Assembly (NCBI GenBank): GCA_964020085.1
Contig: OZ026605.1
Span: forward strand, 6,620,328 to 6,684,327
DNA: 64,000 bases
Direction: 5' to 3'
Source of the DNA: Micromussa lordhowensis
Lineage: Eukaryota > Cnidaria > Anthozoa > Scleractinia > Lobophylliidae
Position numbers and translations under genes: made by a program. Positions 11,587-23,600 of this stretch are shown piece by piece (position 1 is the first letter of the stretch; each line of letters begins with the position of its first letter). The notes under the pieces were generated by a model. That model was not told the origin of the DNA. It ran no database searches and saw nothing but the letters and a program-made list of their open reading frames with translations.

Positions 11587-13361
11587 TAATATCATGGGTG
11601 ACAAATTACTTCTTAACTTTGGCGCAAAATTTCGGCCTTAATTCATAATTTCACATATGAAATTACAAAATTGCTATGGCAACATCACTGGTAACTGGAT
11701 CACTGCCAAGATAGCGTCGAGATTTAAGACGGTGACCGTTGAAGAAGATGTGGAATTAAAAGAAGCGGCAGAAAACGTAAATACGCGAAAGAGCACAATT
11801 AACTGTGTGAGGGTTTTTGAGAAATGGTGTGACGAAAGTAGCCTTGAGAAAAACCTAGAGATGATTCTTCCTGACCAGTTGGATAAAGTACTCGAGCGGT
11901 TTTACGCCTCCGTGTGCAAACAAGACGGAACCGATTACGAACCTGGGTCCCTAAAGGTAATCAAGCAGCACTTGACCGCCATTTGAAAGAAAAAGGTTGT
12001 TCTTTTTCAATTATAAAGGACAGAGAATTTTTCAGTTCCCGAAAAGTTGAGGGAAAGGGTCGTAAGCTAAGAAATGAAGGTAAAGGAAAACTACCAAATA
12101 AGTCAAAACGCCTAAGAAGAAGCTTTGTGGGAAGGCGGGCAGCTTGGAAATTCATCTCCACGGTCAGTCCTGAATACAATGTGGTGGCTGCTCTCACAGC
12201 ATTTCGGCCTGCGTGGCTGCCAAGAGCATTACACAATGAATATGGAGGATTTCACGCTCAATTAAGACGACAACGGCAACGAGTTTGTACCTTCGCAGAA
12301 AGCCCGACAAAACATGGCCGAGGTCTGCACTACCCAAAATGTTCCAAACTGGTGAATCGCGATGTCCTGTGGCTCTTTTCTAGGGTAACCTGTCCAAGAG
12401 GCTTAAAGATTTTAAATTATCTGGTCCGTTCTACGTAGCGTGCATCGACAACCCCACCACAACAAACGTAAGGTACAAGAAGAGCCGAATGAGTAAAAAT
12501 ACCATCAGTAAAATTATGAAATTCATGAAAGGAAACTCACCGTTACAAGATGTGTCCTGAGAAAAGATTATTCAACCACTCAGTCCGGAACACGATGGTC
12601 AGAAAGCTGAAGGCCAAGGGAGTACAAAAATCTGAAATGTAACAACTGGCCAACGACAAGAACAAAGCGTTGAAGCATATTACTCTGGAAGCGAGGACAA
12701 GCAGCGACAACTGTCTAGCATCATTGATGGCAAAGAAATCCACTTTAACCAGAGTTCCCCTTCAGCCACTAATCCAGTCCACTGCATCGGTGAGCAGTGA
12801 CCACGTCTACAAATTCCACAACTGTAATTATGTGGTGATAAACCAAGGACCTGCCGGAATGGCAGCACTTCATGCACAACAAGCCGTGATGTATAATTTG
12901 CCCGCAACCATGCTCCTTGCCAGCTTTGAAGGTTTTTCAACTTTAATTTGTGCATTTTCACTTGACTTTCATTTAAGCAAGTTTTCTTAGACCATTAAAA
13001 GTAAATTTTTAGTGATAATTTCACTTCAAAACAAACTGTCAAAATTTTATGTGGTCTCGGTTAAATTTTAGTTTCAGTGCATTTCAACGGGCACCGTTGT
13101 CATTTTATTCATCAGTTTATGACGAATTAGAGCGAATCATTTAAGTAAGATTTGACAGTTGCGTTAATTCTGAAACATTATGAACAAGCACGAAGAATTC
13201 GAAAGGTATTGTTTGTGAAGAAACTCAGAAAATTACGAACTTTAGCAATAATGTATGCTTTAAGCTAAAACTATATTCTTATTAATGTTCTCGGTTTTCG
13301 ATAGAATAAACCAGCAAAACAAAATTACGGTTGTGAGCGTAATTTGTCACCCACGATATTA
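11587..13361. mobile_element. TIR-bounded element containing a recombinase relic
   Basis: TAATATCATGGGTGACAAAT (11587 on, continuing TAC) is matched in inverse at 13339-13361 with one mismatch over 23 bp. The 1.78 kb between holds the decayed DUF3504-type gene. Cryptons themselves normally lack inverted repeats, so either the gene is a passenger inside another element or this is a variant type. Target duplication is not clear. Confidence 0.55.
11657..12850 (+). pseudogene. DUF3504 / Crypton-related tyrosine recombinase pseudogene
   Basis: The first frame (11657-11986) resembles the N-terminal SAM-like region of DUF3504 proteins (KIAA1958/QRICH1 type), with STINCVRVFEKWC followed by a region matching DQLDKVLERFYASVC. 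Homology then continues through at least three frame changes: a basic EGKGRKLRNEGKGKLPNKS segment, then a stretch resembling RCPVALF and GPFYVACIDNP, then SKNTISKIMKFMKGNSP, and last a NHSVRNTMVRKLK block corresponding to the catalytic HxxR region. Those late blocks are split by stops and frameshifts. It is non-functional. The family assignment rests on recognised motifs, not a search. Confidence 0.7.
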
Positions 13362-14635
13362 GAAGGTAATTAAATGGTTTTCTCGTGAAATTGAGATATA
13401 ATTTCACTTGCGTTTTGTCAAAATTCTGATAATTTCCCGAGCCTTTAAGTTATTTCCTAATTTCACTTGTCACCTCGCCAGATTACACCTACTAACTAAC
13501 TACTTCAGAAAGCTTCCAATGACTATTTCCTATTGCGAATAAAAAGTCGTGAAAATCTTGAGAGCATAACAATGCGAGTTTAGCCACGGGTAAAGGTACC
13601 AGCTTTCTCCAAATTTAGTCGAACTGAATTCAAATCAGTATCGTTAGTAGTATAGGGGAACGTTGTTAACATTTTGCCTTACGTACTACACTAGCATAAA
13701 ACGTTGCTTCGAGAAAGTTTATCGTAGACACGAGCTGGTTCCTAACATTTGGACAGGTACTAAAACTTGGTGATTAGTGAAAGTTTTAGTTTGTTTGGTC
13801 TAATATTGGTGAAAAAAGTACTAATCGGCCTATATATTCGTTTTTATTTGGAGTGTTTAAACTGACTCACCTGACACATAAAGCATTTAATGATCTGGGC
13901 TAAAATGTCCTGGTACGATGGATCGTGTCATTCTCTTTCATTAATAACAACATTTGATAAGATTTTGAATTTTGGTCACGTAGTGAAACGCTAATGCTGA
14001 TGAGGTAAATATTTGTAGACAAATCTTCCCGAATTGAGAATATACAATTACAAAGACTAAATCACTTGGTTTTCACTCATCGAGACTTTCCACAATGAGA
14101 TGAAACTTTGGAATCAGGTCTGCCTAAATTTTATTTGGCTTTAAACTATTTAGCATTCGAAAGAGCACTGATCAGGTCTGAGAAGTACCAAAATTGTCGG
14201 TACCTGCGTACCAGTCGTTTCTCAATTGAAGAAATATCAAAAAGGCTATGGAGACGACCAATAGTCCCCAACACTAATAAGTTATATATACGCCGGGAAG
14301 TTCGTTTCATAACTTGTCAACTTGCTACTGGTAAAGTAAATTTAAGACGAGAAGAAATAAGAAACAAAGACTCTCAATTTAGATGTTTTTCAAAATTTAT
14401 AATGTTGTTACTCAGGCAGTCAATATTTGCTCCGTTGCTCGAAGTGTCTTTTATGCATAACTAGTGGAGTGCTTCTTGTTCATTTTCCGATAATGGTCAC
14501 ATGCTAAACTCGTCGAAACCATTACACAAAGCATAGAGTGCAATTTAATGATTTATAGAAGGACTATGGTAAATTTAACAGATTTCAAAGAAAGTCATCA
14601 TTGCTTCACCAATAATCAGTTTGTTCATTTGAAGG
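13362..14635. other. Region upstream of EndoU gene 1
   Basis: No exon recognised. It includes the 5' flank and probable promoter or 5' UTR of the EndoU-trefoil gene. No clear TATA box could be assigned. Confidence 0.45.
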
Positions 14636-14685
14636 ATGGCCAAGCTCTTCCTTTTCTTTGTGACTACTTCCCTTTTCAGCAGAAG
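14636..14685 (+). CDS. EndoU-1 exon 1, signal peptide
   Basis: 50-nt coding exon from ATG at 14636, hydrophobic leader, ending AGAAG/GTAACT in phase 2. The paralog at 40891-40940 has the same length, phase and start context (GAAGGATGGC versus GGAGGATGGC), which supports the start choice. Confidence 0.85.
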
Positions 14686-17600
14686 GTAACTCTTTTGAAA
14701 TTGGAATTTATAAAGAATACTTTATTTATTCGTCACTAGCTCTGAAATGTAAAGAACCTTTCGCCCGTATTTCAATTCACAGTCTTCTGTTGCCTTTATT
14801 TGGAATTGGTAAGCGTAAATAATTATCCCTTATAAACTATTTGCACCTCTTATCACATGTGTTCTAAACCATTCTATTTCACAGCTTAGCTTCCACTTCC
14901 TCACAGATCCCAAAAGATCTCGGAGATGCTTGTCAAAAGATATGGAATGCGGCTGGAAACAATCTGAGAGTTCCTTCAGAACTAACTGTTGACATGGTCG
15001 GTAAAGATCCATTGTTTACAGTGATTGGGACTGGACAAGCCAAAATTGATTCCCAAGTGTTTAGACTGTTCGAAGGTAACTGTTTTTTAATGTCACCCCA
15101 GAAAGCATTCCAACAGAGTTGGGTAGGAAGAAGTAAACAAGGGAGTGTGACGGGATGAATGGTTGATTGCGCTCGGTTACCCGACGCTGTTCGTTTGATT
15201 AGCTGTTCTTCTTTTTGCTTTCCAGAAAGAGGACGACACATTTTAGTTCAATTTAAGACACATTTAAGTCGTTGAACAACCTTGCTCAGTTTGGCGTGAA
15301 AAGGTCCATATATATGGTTTCCTATTGGAAAGATAATACGAGGTTTTATTATATAGCTTGTGTTTGAAGCCGATATGAAGGTCGCTCTGATTAGCTAATT
15401 CCAGGACATTACTCTCCCGTAATACCCATGGGTTCCTTCACGATGTTTGTTAGGAAAAGACAGTTAAGAAATGTTAACTCATTGTTCTTTTTTTTGTTTG
15501 GTTGTTTGTTTGTCTTTTTCCCGCAGCCTTGCTAGAGGACAATGTCGATGCAAATCAGGAGGCTTTTCTCAATCAGATAGCGCAAGCAGGCGGACCGATT
15601 GAACAAGCTTTGATCTATCTCAACGCACATGAGGCATTAGGACAGGTATACATGTAGTTAACCAAACAACGGCCGAAATTTGTTCGTCTCATTTGTTATG
15701 CGGGTACAACAAAGCACTGACTTGCAATTTGATTTTGTACCTTATAAAACCTTAATGAGATTTTTGAAAAGAACATCTTTTTGTTTATGAGTTGAATTTG
15801 ATAGAAACATATAATTTAGCAGAACAGTCATTCAACTAGGAAAAACCATAACGAATTTCACTTCGAATCGCATGGCTCGGAGAATTCTCGCACCCTGATT
15901 GGTTACCTAGGTGAGATATTCAGCATGGAATTGCTACTATTGAAATCGAAGCTTTGCACGATTTTGCACTGGAGCGACAACAAAACAATTAGACACTCTC
16001 TCTCTCTCTTAGTTCCTTGCCCCCAGGTGGGGGATAGGGCCGGACGTCAATGCCCGCCATCTGTCCCTATTTTTTGCCACAGCTGCTGCTGCGGCCCACG
16101 ATTTTAGTCCCAGCTCAGCTCGTTCTTTCTCCACTGTTCTCCGCCATGTTTCCCTAGGTCGTCCTCTACTTCTTTTCCCGCTTGGTGCCCAGGTTAATGC
16201 CACATATGGGTTTCGGTTTGGTGCCATACGCAGAACATGGCCTATCCACTTCCATCGCCTACGTCGTACTTGTGAACTGATCTTCTCAATTCCCGCTCTT
16301 CTCCGAATTTCATCATTTGACACACGCATAGGCCAATGGACTTTCAAGATTTTCCTTAGGCATTTGTGGAGGAATGTGTCAAGCCTTTTTTCATCTGCTT
16401 TTGTCATTCTCCAAGTCTCGCATCCATACAATAGGACAGCGATGATGTTTGACTTGAAGATCCTCAACTTAGTTTCCCGGCGGAATTCACCTGTTCTCCA
16501 CACCTTTGAAAGTCGATGAAAGACACTTCTAGCTTTACCTAACCTACTCCGAATGTCCTGTTCGGCACCACCCAGGTTGTTAACAATGGCCCCTAGGTAG
16601 ACAAAGCTGTCTGTATCTTCTACATCAGTGCCGTTAATCTTTATAGGATCTTGTCTCCTAGCGTTGAGTCTAAGCACCTTCGTTTTGTTGATGTTTATCT
16701 TCAAACCCGTACCTTCACTGTTGCTCCCCAGTCTTTCTAACTTCGTTTGTGCTTGCGCCCATGTGCTGGAAATGAGCGCAATGTCATCGGCATAGTCTAG
16801 GTCTTCAAGCTGTCTCATCATCTTCCATCGAATCCCTGTATTACCTTGCTCTGTAGTCCTACACATAATCCAATCTATTACCAACAGGAAGAGAAACCCT
16901 GACATGACACATCCTTGTTTCACACCTGCTTTCACGGTAAACCATTCCGATTTGCCTGCTCCATCGATCACTGCACACTTGGTGTTGCTGTAAAACAATT
17001 TAACCATTCTTATGAATTTGGATGGTATTCCATAAGAGTGCATTATCCTCCACAGTGTTTCGCGGTGGACACTACCAAATGCTTTCTCGTAGTCTACAAA
17101 GCAGGTATACAGACTTGCATCCATTCCAATGATTGTTCGATGACATTTCGAAGCACGAAGATGTGTTCAACCGCGCTTCGCCCATTTCTGAAACCTGCCT
17201 GTTCTTCTCTTAATATCCCATCCACTGCATCATACAGTCTGGTGATAATTACTCTTCCCATAACTTTCGCTGGTACAGATAACAACGTTATTCCACGCCA
17301 GTTGCCACAGTCAGTAAGATTCCCCTTTTTGGGAAGCTTAACGATCAGACCACAGTTCCAGTCCTCCGGGATTTCCTCTGACTCCCACACCGCGCGAAAT
17401 AGGTCTTCTAGCACGCACGCAGTTGTCTCTATGTCAGCCTTCAGTAGCTCTGATGTGATTGAGTCCATCCCAGCTGCCTTGCCATTCTTCATGTTCTTCA
17501 GAACCTGCTTTATTTCCTGTCGGGTGATACATTCGTCGCTGACATCTATCTCGTTTGGTTGCCTATCGTCGACAACTGCGGGGGCTACTGGCTCAGGCCT

Positions 17601-20600
17601 GTTTAGGACATTGTTGAAATGTTCTTGCCAACACAATGACCTTTTAATCGTGATGTTTTAAAACTATATAGACCACTAATCCACTAGTATGACAATGCAG
17701 TTATATTTTAATACTACTACGATAGTGCCACTATAAGTAATGTGGTTAACAAATCCGATCACACAAAAATTACCGACGGTTGCTGCTCGCACATCTGGTC
17801 CCTCGCCCGCCCCCAGCATTTAAACGAAAAGGAGCATTCCTATTGGTTGAGCTTACTCATTTGACTATGCACTCGTTTTCGTACGTGTAACAACAGTGCG
17901 CAAGTCTCCAAAGTGATTTCTTGCAGCATAGCAAGAGGGGAACACGATCTTGCTAAGGGCCTGATTACATGAGCCGGGCTGTCCCGGTTAGCCGGGCTAG
18001 CGTCAGTTTGCCGGGATCTCGGCACGTTTGTCAAACGCAACAAAAATCAACCTCGCGATTACATTACAACCGGGCCAGCCCGGTTAGCCGAGATCCCGGC
18101 ATCGCGGTGCCGGGATCCCGGCTAGCCGGGCTGAGCTTTTTCCATGTAATCGCGTCTGCCGGGCCAGCCAGGCTCATTAGCCCTTCGTCACACCAAAATC
18201 AAGCTCGCTCCGGTCTCCCGTGGTTCATTACACCAGCCATTAACCGGGCTGGCCCGCTTCATGTAATACCGGGCTGAAAGTACACCGAAGCAGCCCGCCT
18301 AACCGGGCCAGCCCGCGGCTCATGTAATCAGGCCCTAACTCTTGACGACCTTGAAGAACACAGGTCTCTTTTTTATACCATTCATCAGGATTTGGCGACT
18401 TTTAAGGATACTTTAAAAGCACTGTGGTTCATACTTCCTCCAGGCAAACAGACTAAAGGCTTTTTACATGTATTTTGCGGTAAGTACCTTAACTGCGCTG
18501 TGGTAAAACGTGGCGGTCTATCTAGTGAATAGTGTATGCCTCAGCTAATATTGCAATGATTTCTTTATAGATCAAGAAACAAAAACTGAGAAACATTTAT
18601 ACTTTGTCTTTCTCGACCACGGTTAGAAGTGGATACTAACCTATAGTTTTTTCAAAAATGCACAACAGGACCACTAAGCTTTTGTTTTTGGCGCCCGATA
18701 GTACTGACATTTTGACTTCCTTGACTTAATCGTAACCTCATCCCTTTATCCCTTACCTAAGGATGAAGCTATCACAAGCCTAACTGCATGTCACCTTATT
18801 TAGTCTTTAATTGGGAGCCAATAATTATAGCACAGTTCCAACCTGGTCCAGTCTTAAACGACTATTACGGAAAGCTTGCTTTCCAGTGAAGGCATCGACC
18901 GTTCAACATAGTCGACCATTAAAATTGGCATCATAGTGGTAAGAAAAGTAGATAGGGCTGTCAACAAGGTATCCTTTATTGAGCTCTCCGCCTCGTAAGA
19001 TGACTCAATACACATACTTCAATACTTCAATAAGTAAGCGAGAAAAATGGCAAACCGAAGAGTTAAAAATAAGATGTCATCATAAAGATATGACTCAACA
19101 TCCCAGTTAGACACAACTTAAGCTGTAGTGAAATTAAAGCCTGAAAAAATTCAGGCTTGAACGGGATTCGAACCCATGACCTCTGCGATATCGGTGCAGT
19201 GACCAATCATGTCTTCATATCTTTATCTGCAGTTCAAATATCTGACATTTCATAGAACCTTCATATATTCACTTGTAAGATGTGGTCATATTCGCGCGGA
19301 GGCACGTACGATTGTTTACCTACAACTGTATCAGCTTCCTGTACTACACATCTCATTTCTGCTAGATATCGAAAGCAACGTTATCTTTTTTCGCGTCATT
19401 GGTCTGTATGGGCCAGTAAATCACTGTGCGTGACAGGAATGACAACAAATCACTGACAAATAATCAATTTAATTTAATATTTGGCAGATTATCATGCAGC
19501 GCAAAACTCCTCCCTGAAACAAACGTTTTCCTTTCATATTACCATGCACTCTTTCATTTATTGCAACTAGTTAATTGTTCCTCGCCCAGCCAATAGTTAG
19601 TAATATTAATCCTCGACCTGTTGTAATTAATTATTAATTAGACAAAGAGTTCCGAGGTTTCTATTTGTTAAATAGTGCCGGCGGAGCATCTACCATGTGA
19701 TCATTTCAGCAAGGGGTTATCTGATTACGATAAAGGACAATTTTTCCAAGCTTAACAGTGATTAACTTTCTCTTGCATAGGAGTAGCACTGGAAGCATGA
19801 GTCTTGTCTGTTCCTTAAGAATTTAAAAGAAAAGCAGTCGGTCGACCTTACAGCTACTGGGATTTCTGCCATCAGCGATTTCATCAAGTTTCACTTTCTA
19901 GAAAAAAACGTCAAAAGAAGTTATCTTTTCGGGAGTGAGATGGCTGAGATTCAGTTTATACTTGAAACACAATAAATGAAATAAAATAAAATCAGGCAAA
20001 CATTTCATGTTTTTTCCCTTCTTATGTGATTGTTCATTAACCTTACTCGTCCTAGGTGAAGTAGGACAATTGAAAAAACATTACGAGGGATTTCACAACT
20101 GGTTCCAGTTCTACCGTTTACAGACCAGAAATGAATTAACAAATGTCCAGGTGGCTTCAATGACGTATAACACGGAGGTCAGTTATTATCTGGACAACGT
20201 TTGTCTCATAAAATACCTGACCTGCCTTCCGATTCGAGAATATAGACCTTTTACTAGATCCGACGATGATTTGAGAGTATCCACCCCGGGGTGTGGATTA
20301 CTCCCTTACACGGGCTACATAGGTATCTGCAGCCACAAATGGTGTGGTTTTTGAGCTGTTTTGGTCGATCGGAAAAAGAGCCTGGATTTTGCTCATCTTG
20401 GTCTGAAGTGGGGTATGTTTTTCACCCCGGCTCGGCTCTGATATTGTATTTACAAGGAACTGTTTTTTTTCGCATCAGCATTGGCAAATTTGTGGCCCTT
20501 CTTAAATTTTTGAAGCAAATGAAAGCCATTTATGGTAAGCCGCGGTCACGTATAAGAGCCGTGAAGTCATTAGGCTTTATTATATGAATACTAGGGAAAT

Positions 20601-23600
20601 ACCAGTATTTTTCCTTTTACTAAAACATCATGTCTTCATCGCGCGCAGTGAGGATATTGAAAAGATCGCCATTGCCATGGCTACATAATCTCTTAAACTG
20701 AACTTAGATTTGTTACTGTGTGACGTCATCGGACCTTCCTCGGATATATTCGGTTATCTTCGGAAATCTTCGGACATTTTATGCAAATTTTCGAAAACGT
20801 TTGTCTGGCCTTCGGACAATTTTTGAAGAATTTTCGGAAATCTTCGGAACGATAAAACTCTTATCCACGCGCGGGAATGTAATATCCTCTATATCCGATA
20901 TGCGGCTCATTTATAACATGGTTTGGCCATGTATTTTCTGTCGGACAGTTTTTGTCTTTCCGCAGTCTCCTTATCGCGACAACGACATGGTATTCTGTAT
21001 TTTTGCATCTTGTTCGAGGTCACGCGTTTTGGATTGGCTATCCGCAAACATTCGCATTTGAGTTTCATCTGAGGTCATTACCATGTGCATTTAGTGGACG
21101 ATCGGTCAGCGAATCGGTTGCTTTACTCTTTCCTGCCATACCATGCTGACCAACATGATCCCGGGATATTTCAAACCTTGCCCCTCAGCGCTAATATTTG
21201 GAGAGCTTAAAACAAATTTTGCTATAGAAATGAACAAAAACAAACTACACCTAAAGAGTGTGGCAAATTACGGATGAGCCATACTGTTCAAAGCGACAGA
21301 TAATGGCGGAAACCATGCAGATCTCTAAATATTCTGATACAACACGGTCAAACGGCTCTACTCTTATTAAAAATCTCTCTAATCTTTTGAAACCGAAAAA
21401 GTCGAAACCGAAGTTCAAAAGAGGAACGGCTATCTTTCAACATTATTGTTACGAGCCCGGCGTTGGAAACATGAAGCCCTGTCGCCCCAATTTTACACTG
21501 ACTGTTGTAGATATCTACAGCGATATGCAAAATTCCACTGAATTCCCGCGATAGTATTAATTAATTATCGGAGTCGAAAAACGTAGGGGGCTAGGACGTT
21601 AGAGTAGATAACCATTTTACCTTTTCTTCACCTTTACCGTACATCTTCTTATAGCGCTTTTCTCGAATCAACCAAGGTCTCCTTGATTTATCGAATCCCT
21701 GCAGTTTAGCTAAATTTATTTTAATTATCATTCATAGTATTTTTGTTAAATTTCTGTTCTTTAATTTACAGATACATGAAACAACCAAGAAAAAACGGAA
21801 ATAGCTAATTTATTCACTGCGTTTACTCTACCTTTTATTCTGCAGCCTACGTTTATGGAAGGCCTGGATTTCACGTGGGACGTCGCAAAGAAAAGGGGCG
21901 GCGGCAGCACCTTGTTTGTTGGAACAAGCCCAGCATTTGATTTTGCCATTTTCAGTGTCTGCGCTCTTTCTTTATTTAAACCACCACACCAACTGACAGA
22001 ATGCACCTGTCAAATCCACAAAACCATCTTAAGAATTACAGCAAAGGAAATTTCTGTCAAAGAGAAAAAGGTATTAACCCCAAAGGGCAAGATTAACACG
22101 GCCTACCCATCGGCTGTTTTCGGTAAGTTAACGCATTGTAGTTGTATTGTTATTTTACTAAACGGTCCAGATTCCCATAAATACTGAATATATATTAGGT
22201 ATATATGGTAGATTCTTACATTTGATATGAAAACAAGTTCATAAAACAACCAGAGAACACGTCCGGCTAAATTTTAAGCCTACAAGGAAAGGAGTCCGCG
22301 CTCCTTCCCCGAACTCACGCGTCCAGCCGTCTCTTCTCGGGGATGGTAGACCAGACACGAGAGAGCGGCGGAAATCGAGCCTAACGTGGCTTCTTTGTTT
22401 TATTTAAGGTGACATTAAGGTTTTGGCGCAAAGAACAGCACATGCGCAATGGACTACTTCGACGATTTCACGCTCTACCGAGTTTTTCATGCAAGCAAAC
22501 TATAAACCTCGCCTTTCGATTTATCATCGGCTATTTACTAAATTCGGCATGGTCTGTGGAGGGGGCTGGTCCAACTTGTATCACGTTTATCATTCCACTC
22601 TATGCCAAGCAAAGAGAAAGCAAAGAAAAGAAAAAAAACGTTTGCAGCTGTTACTGACGAGCTATGATACAGGCTACCAATAATTCTTCCCATCTCTCCT
22701 ATTGTTTTTAAGAAAAGGTTTCAGAAATAGCCTTTTTTAAATTTTTAACATAAGAATATTACTTTGATAGGTTCTTTTTGAGACGCATCGATCGCGTTTC
22801 AGTCACCGTGGCAACAACAGATAGATGCAAATTAGATTCAAGTTTCGCGTCCCAAATAAATGCAACAAAACGAAGCTTTGATCCAATATTATTGCGCTCT
22901 ACTATTCGTAAGATGACTCAATACACATAATTAAACAAATAAGTGAGATCCTAAACGTTGAAATGGCGATGAAAAGAGTATTTTGTCCCATTTGAACATG
23001 TCTTCGTATCGCGAACCCATGTGGAGGGACACGTACGATTAATTGTTTAGTTACAATTCCCCTTCGAATTTCGAGATAAATCAGGAGGCACTTTCTTAGA
23101 TACTTACGATTTGTTCTGGAACGCTTCCCTCCCCCAAAACCATCTTCAGGATCTCTGAAATCATTTTTAATGATAGAGATCTTGGAGATCCTTGATCGCG
23201 CAAAGATTGTCATGTACGCCAGACTTAAGTGTCCTTAGCTCAAAATCGCTCAGTGACTGGGTAAATCTATCATCATCGTGTGCCCCAAATTTGAAGAAAA
23301 GTTTTATTGTTATTAGCACTGGTGACCTTGTAACTTCAAAGCGCTCCGGAGTCCGGAGTGAATGAGTTCCTTAAAAAGGTCTTTGGACTGCAACGTAAAA
23401 CGACGTGATATTGACTACTTATAAAATATTACGTTGTTTTGCCTCAAGAGTTTCTTAACGTGAGAAAGTAAATAATTAATTGTCGATTATTTTCCCTTAT
23501 TCGGTCCCTTATTCGATCACTCCACCAATATGAGACCCAACTGTTTCTTTGTGCTGTTTGAGAGACCACAAGTTTTGCACAAAGAAAATGGTCTTAAGGT

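Noticed and set aside
14933..15241. 102-codon minus-strand frame
   Set aside because: Antisense to EndoU-1 exon 2; composition reflects the coding strand.
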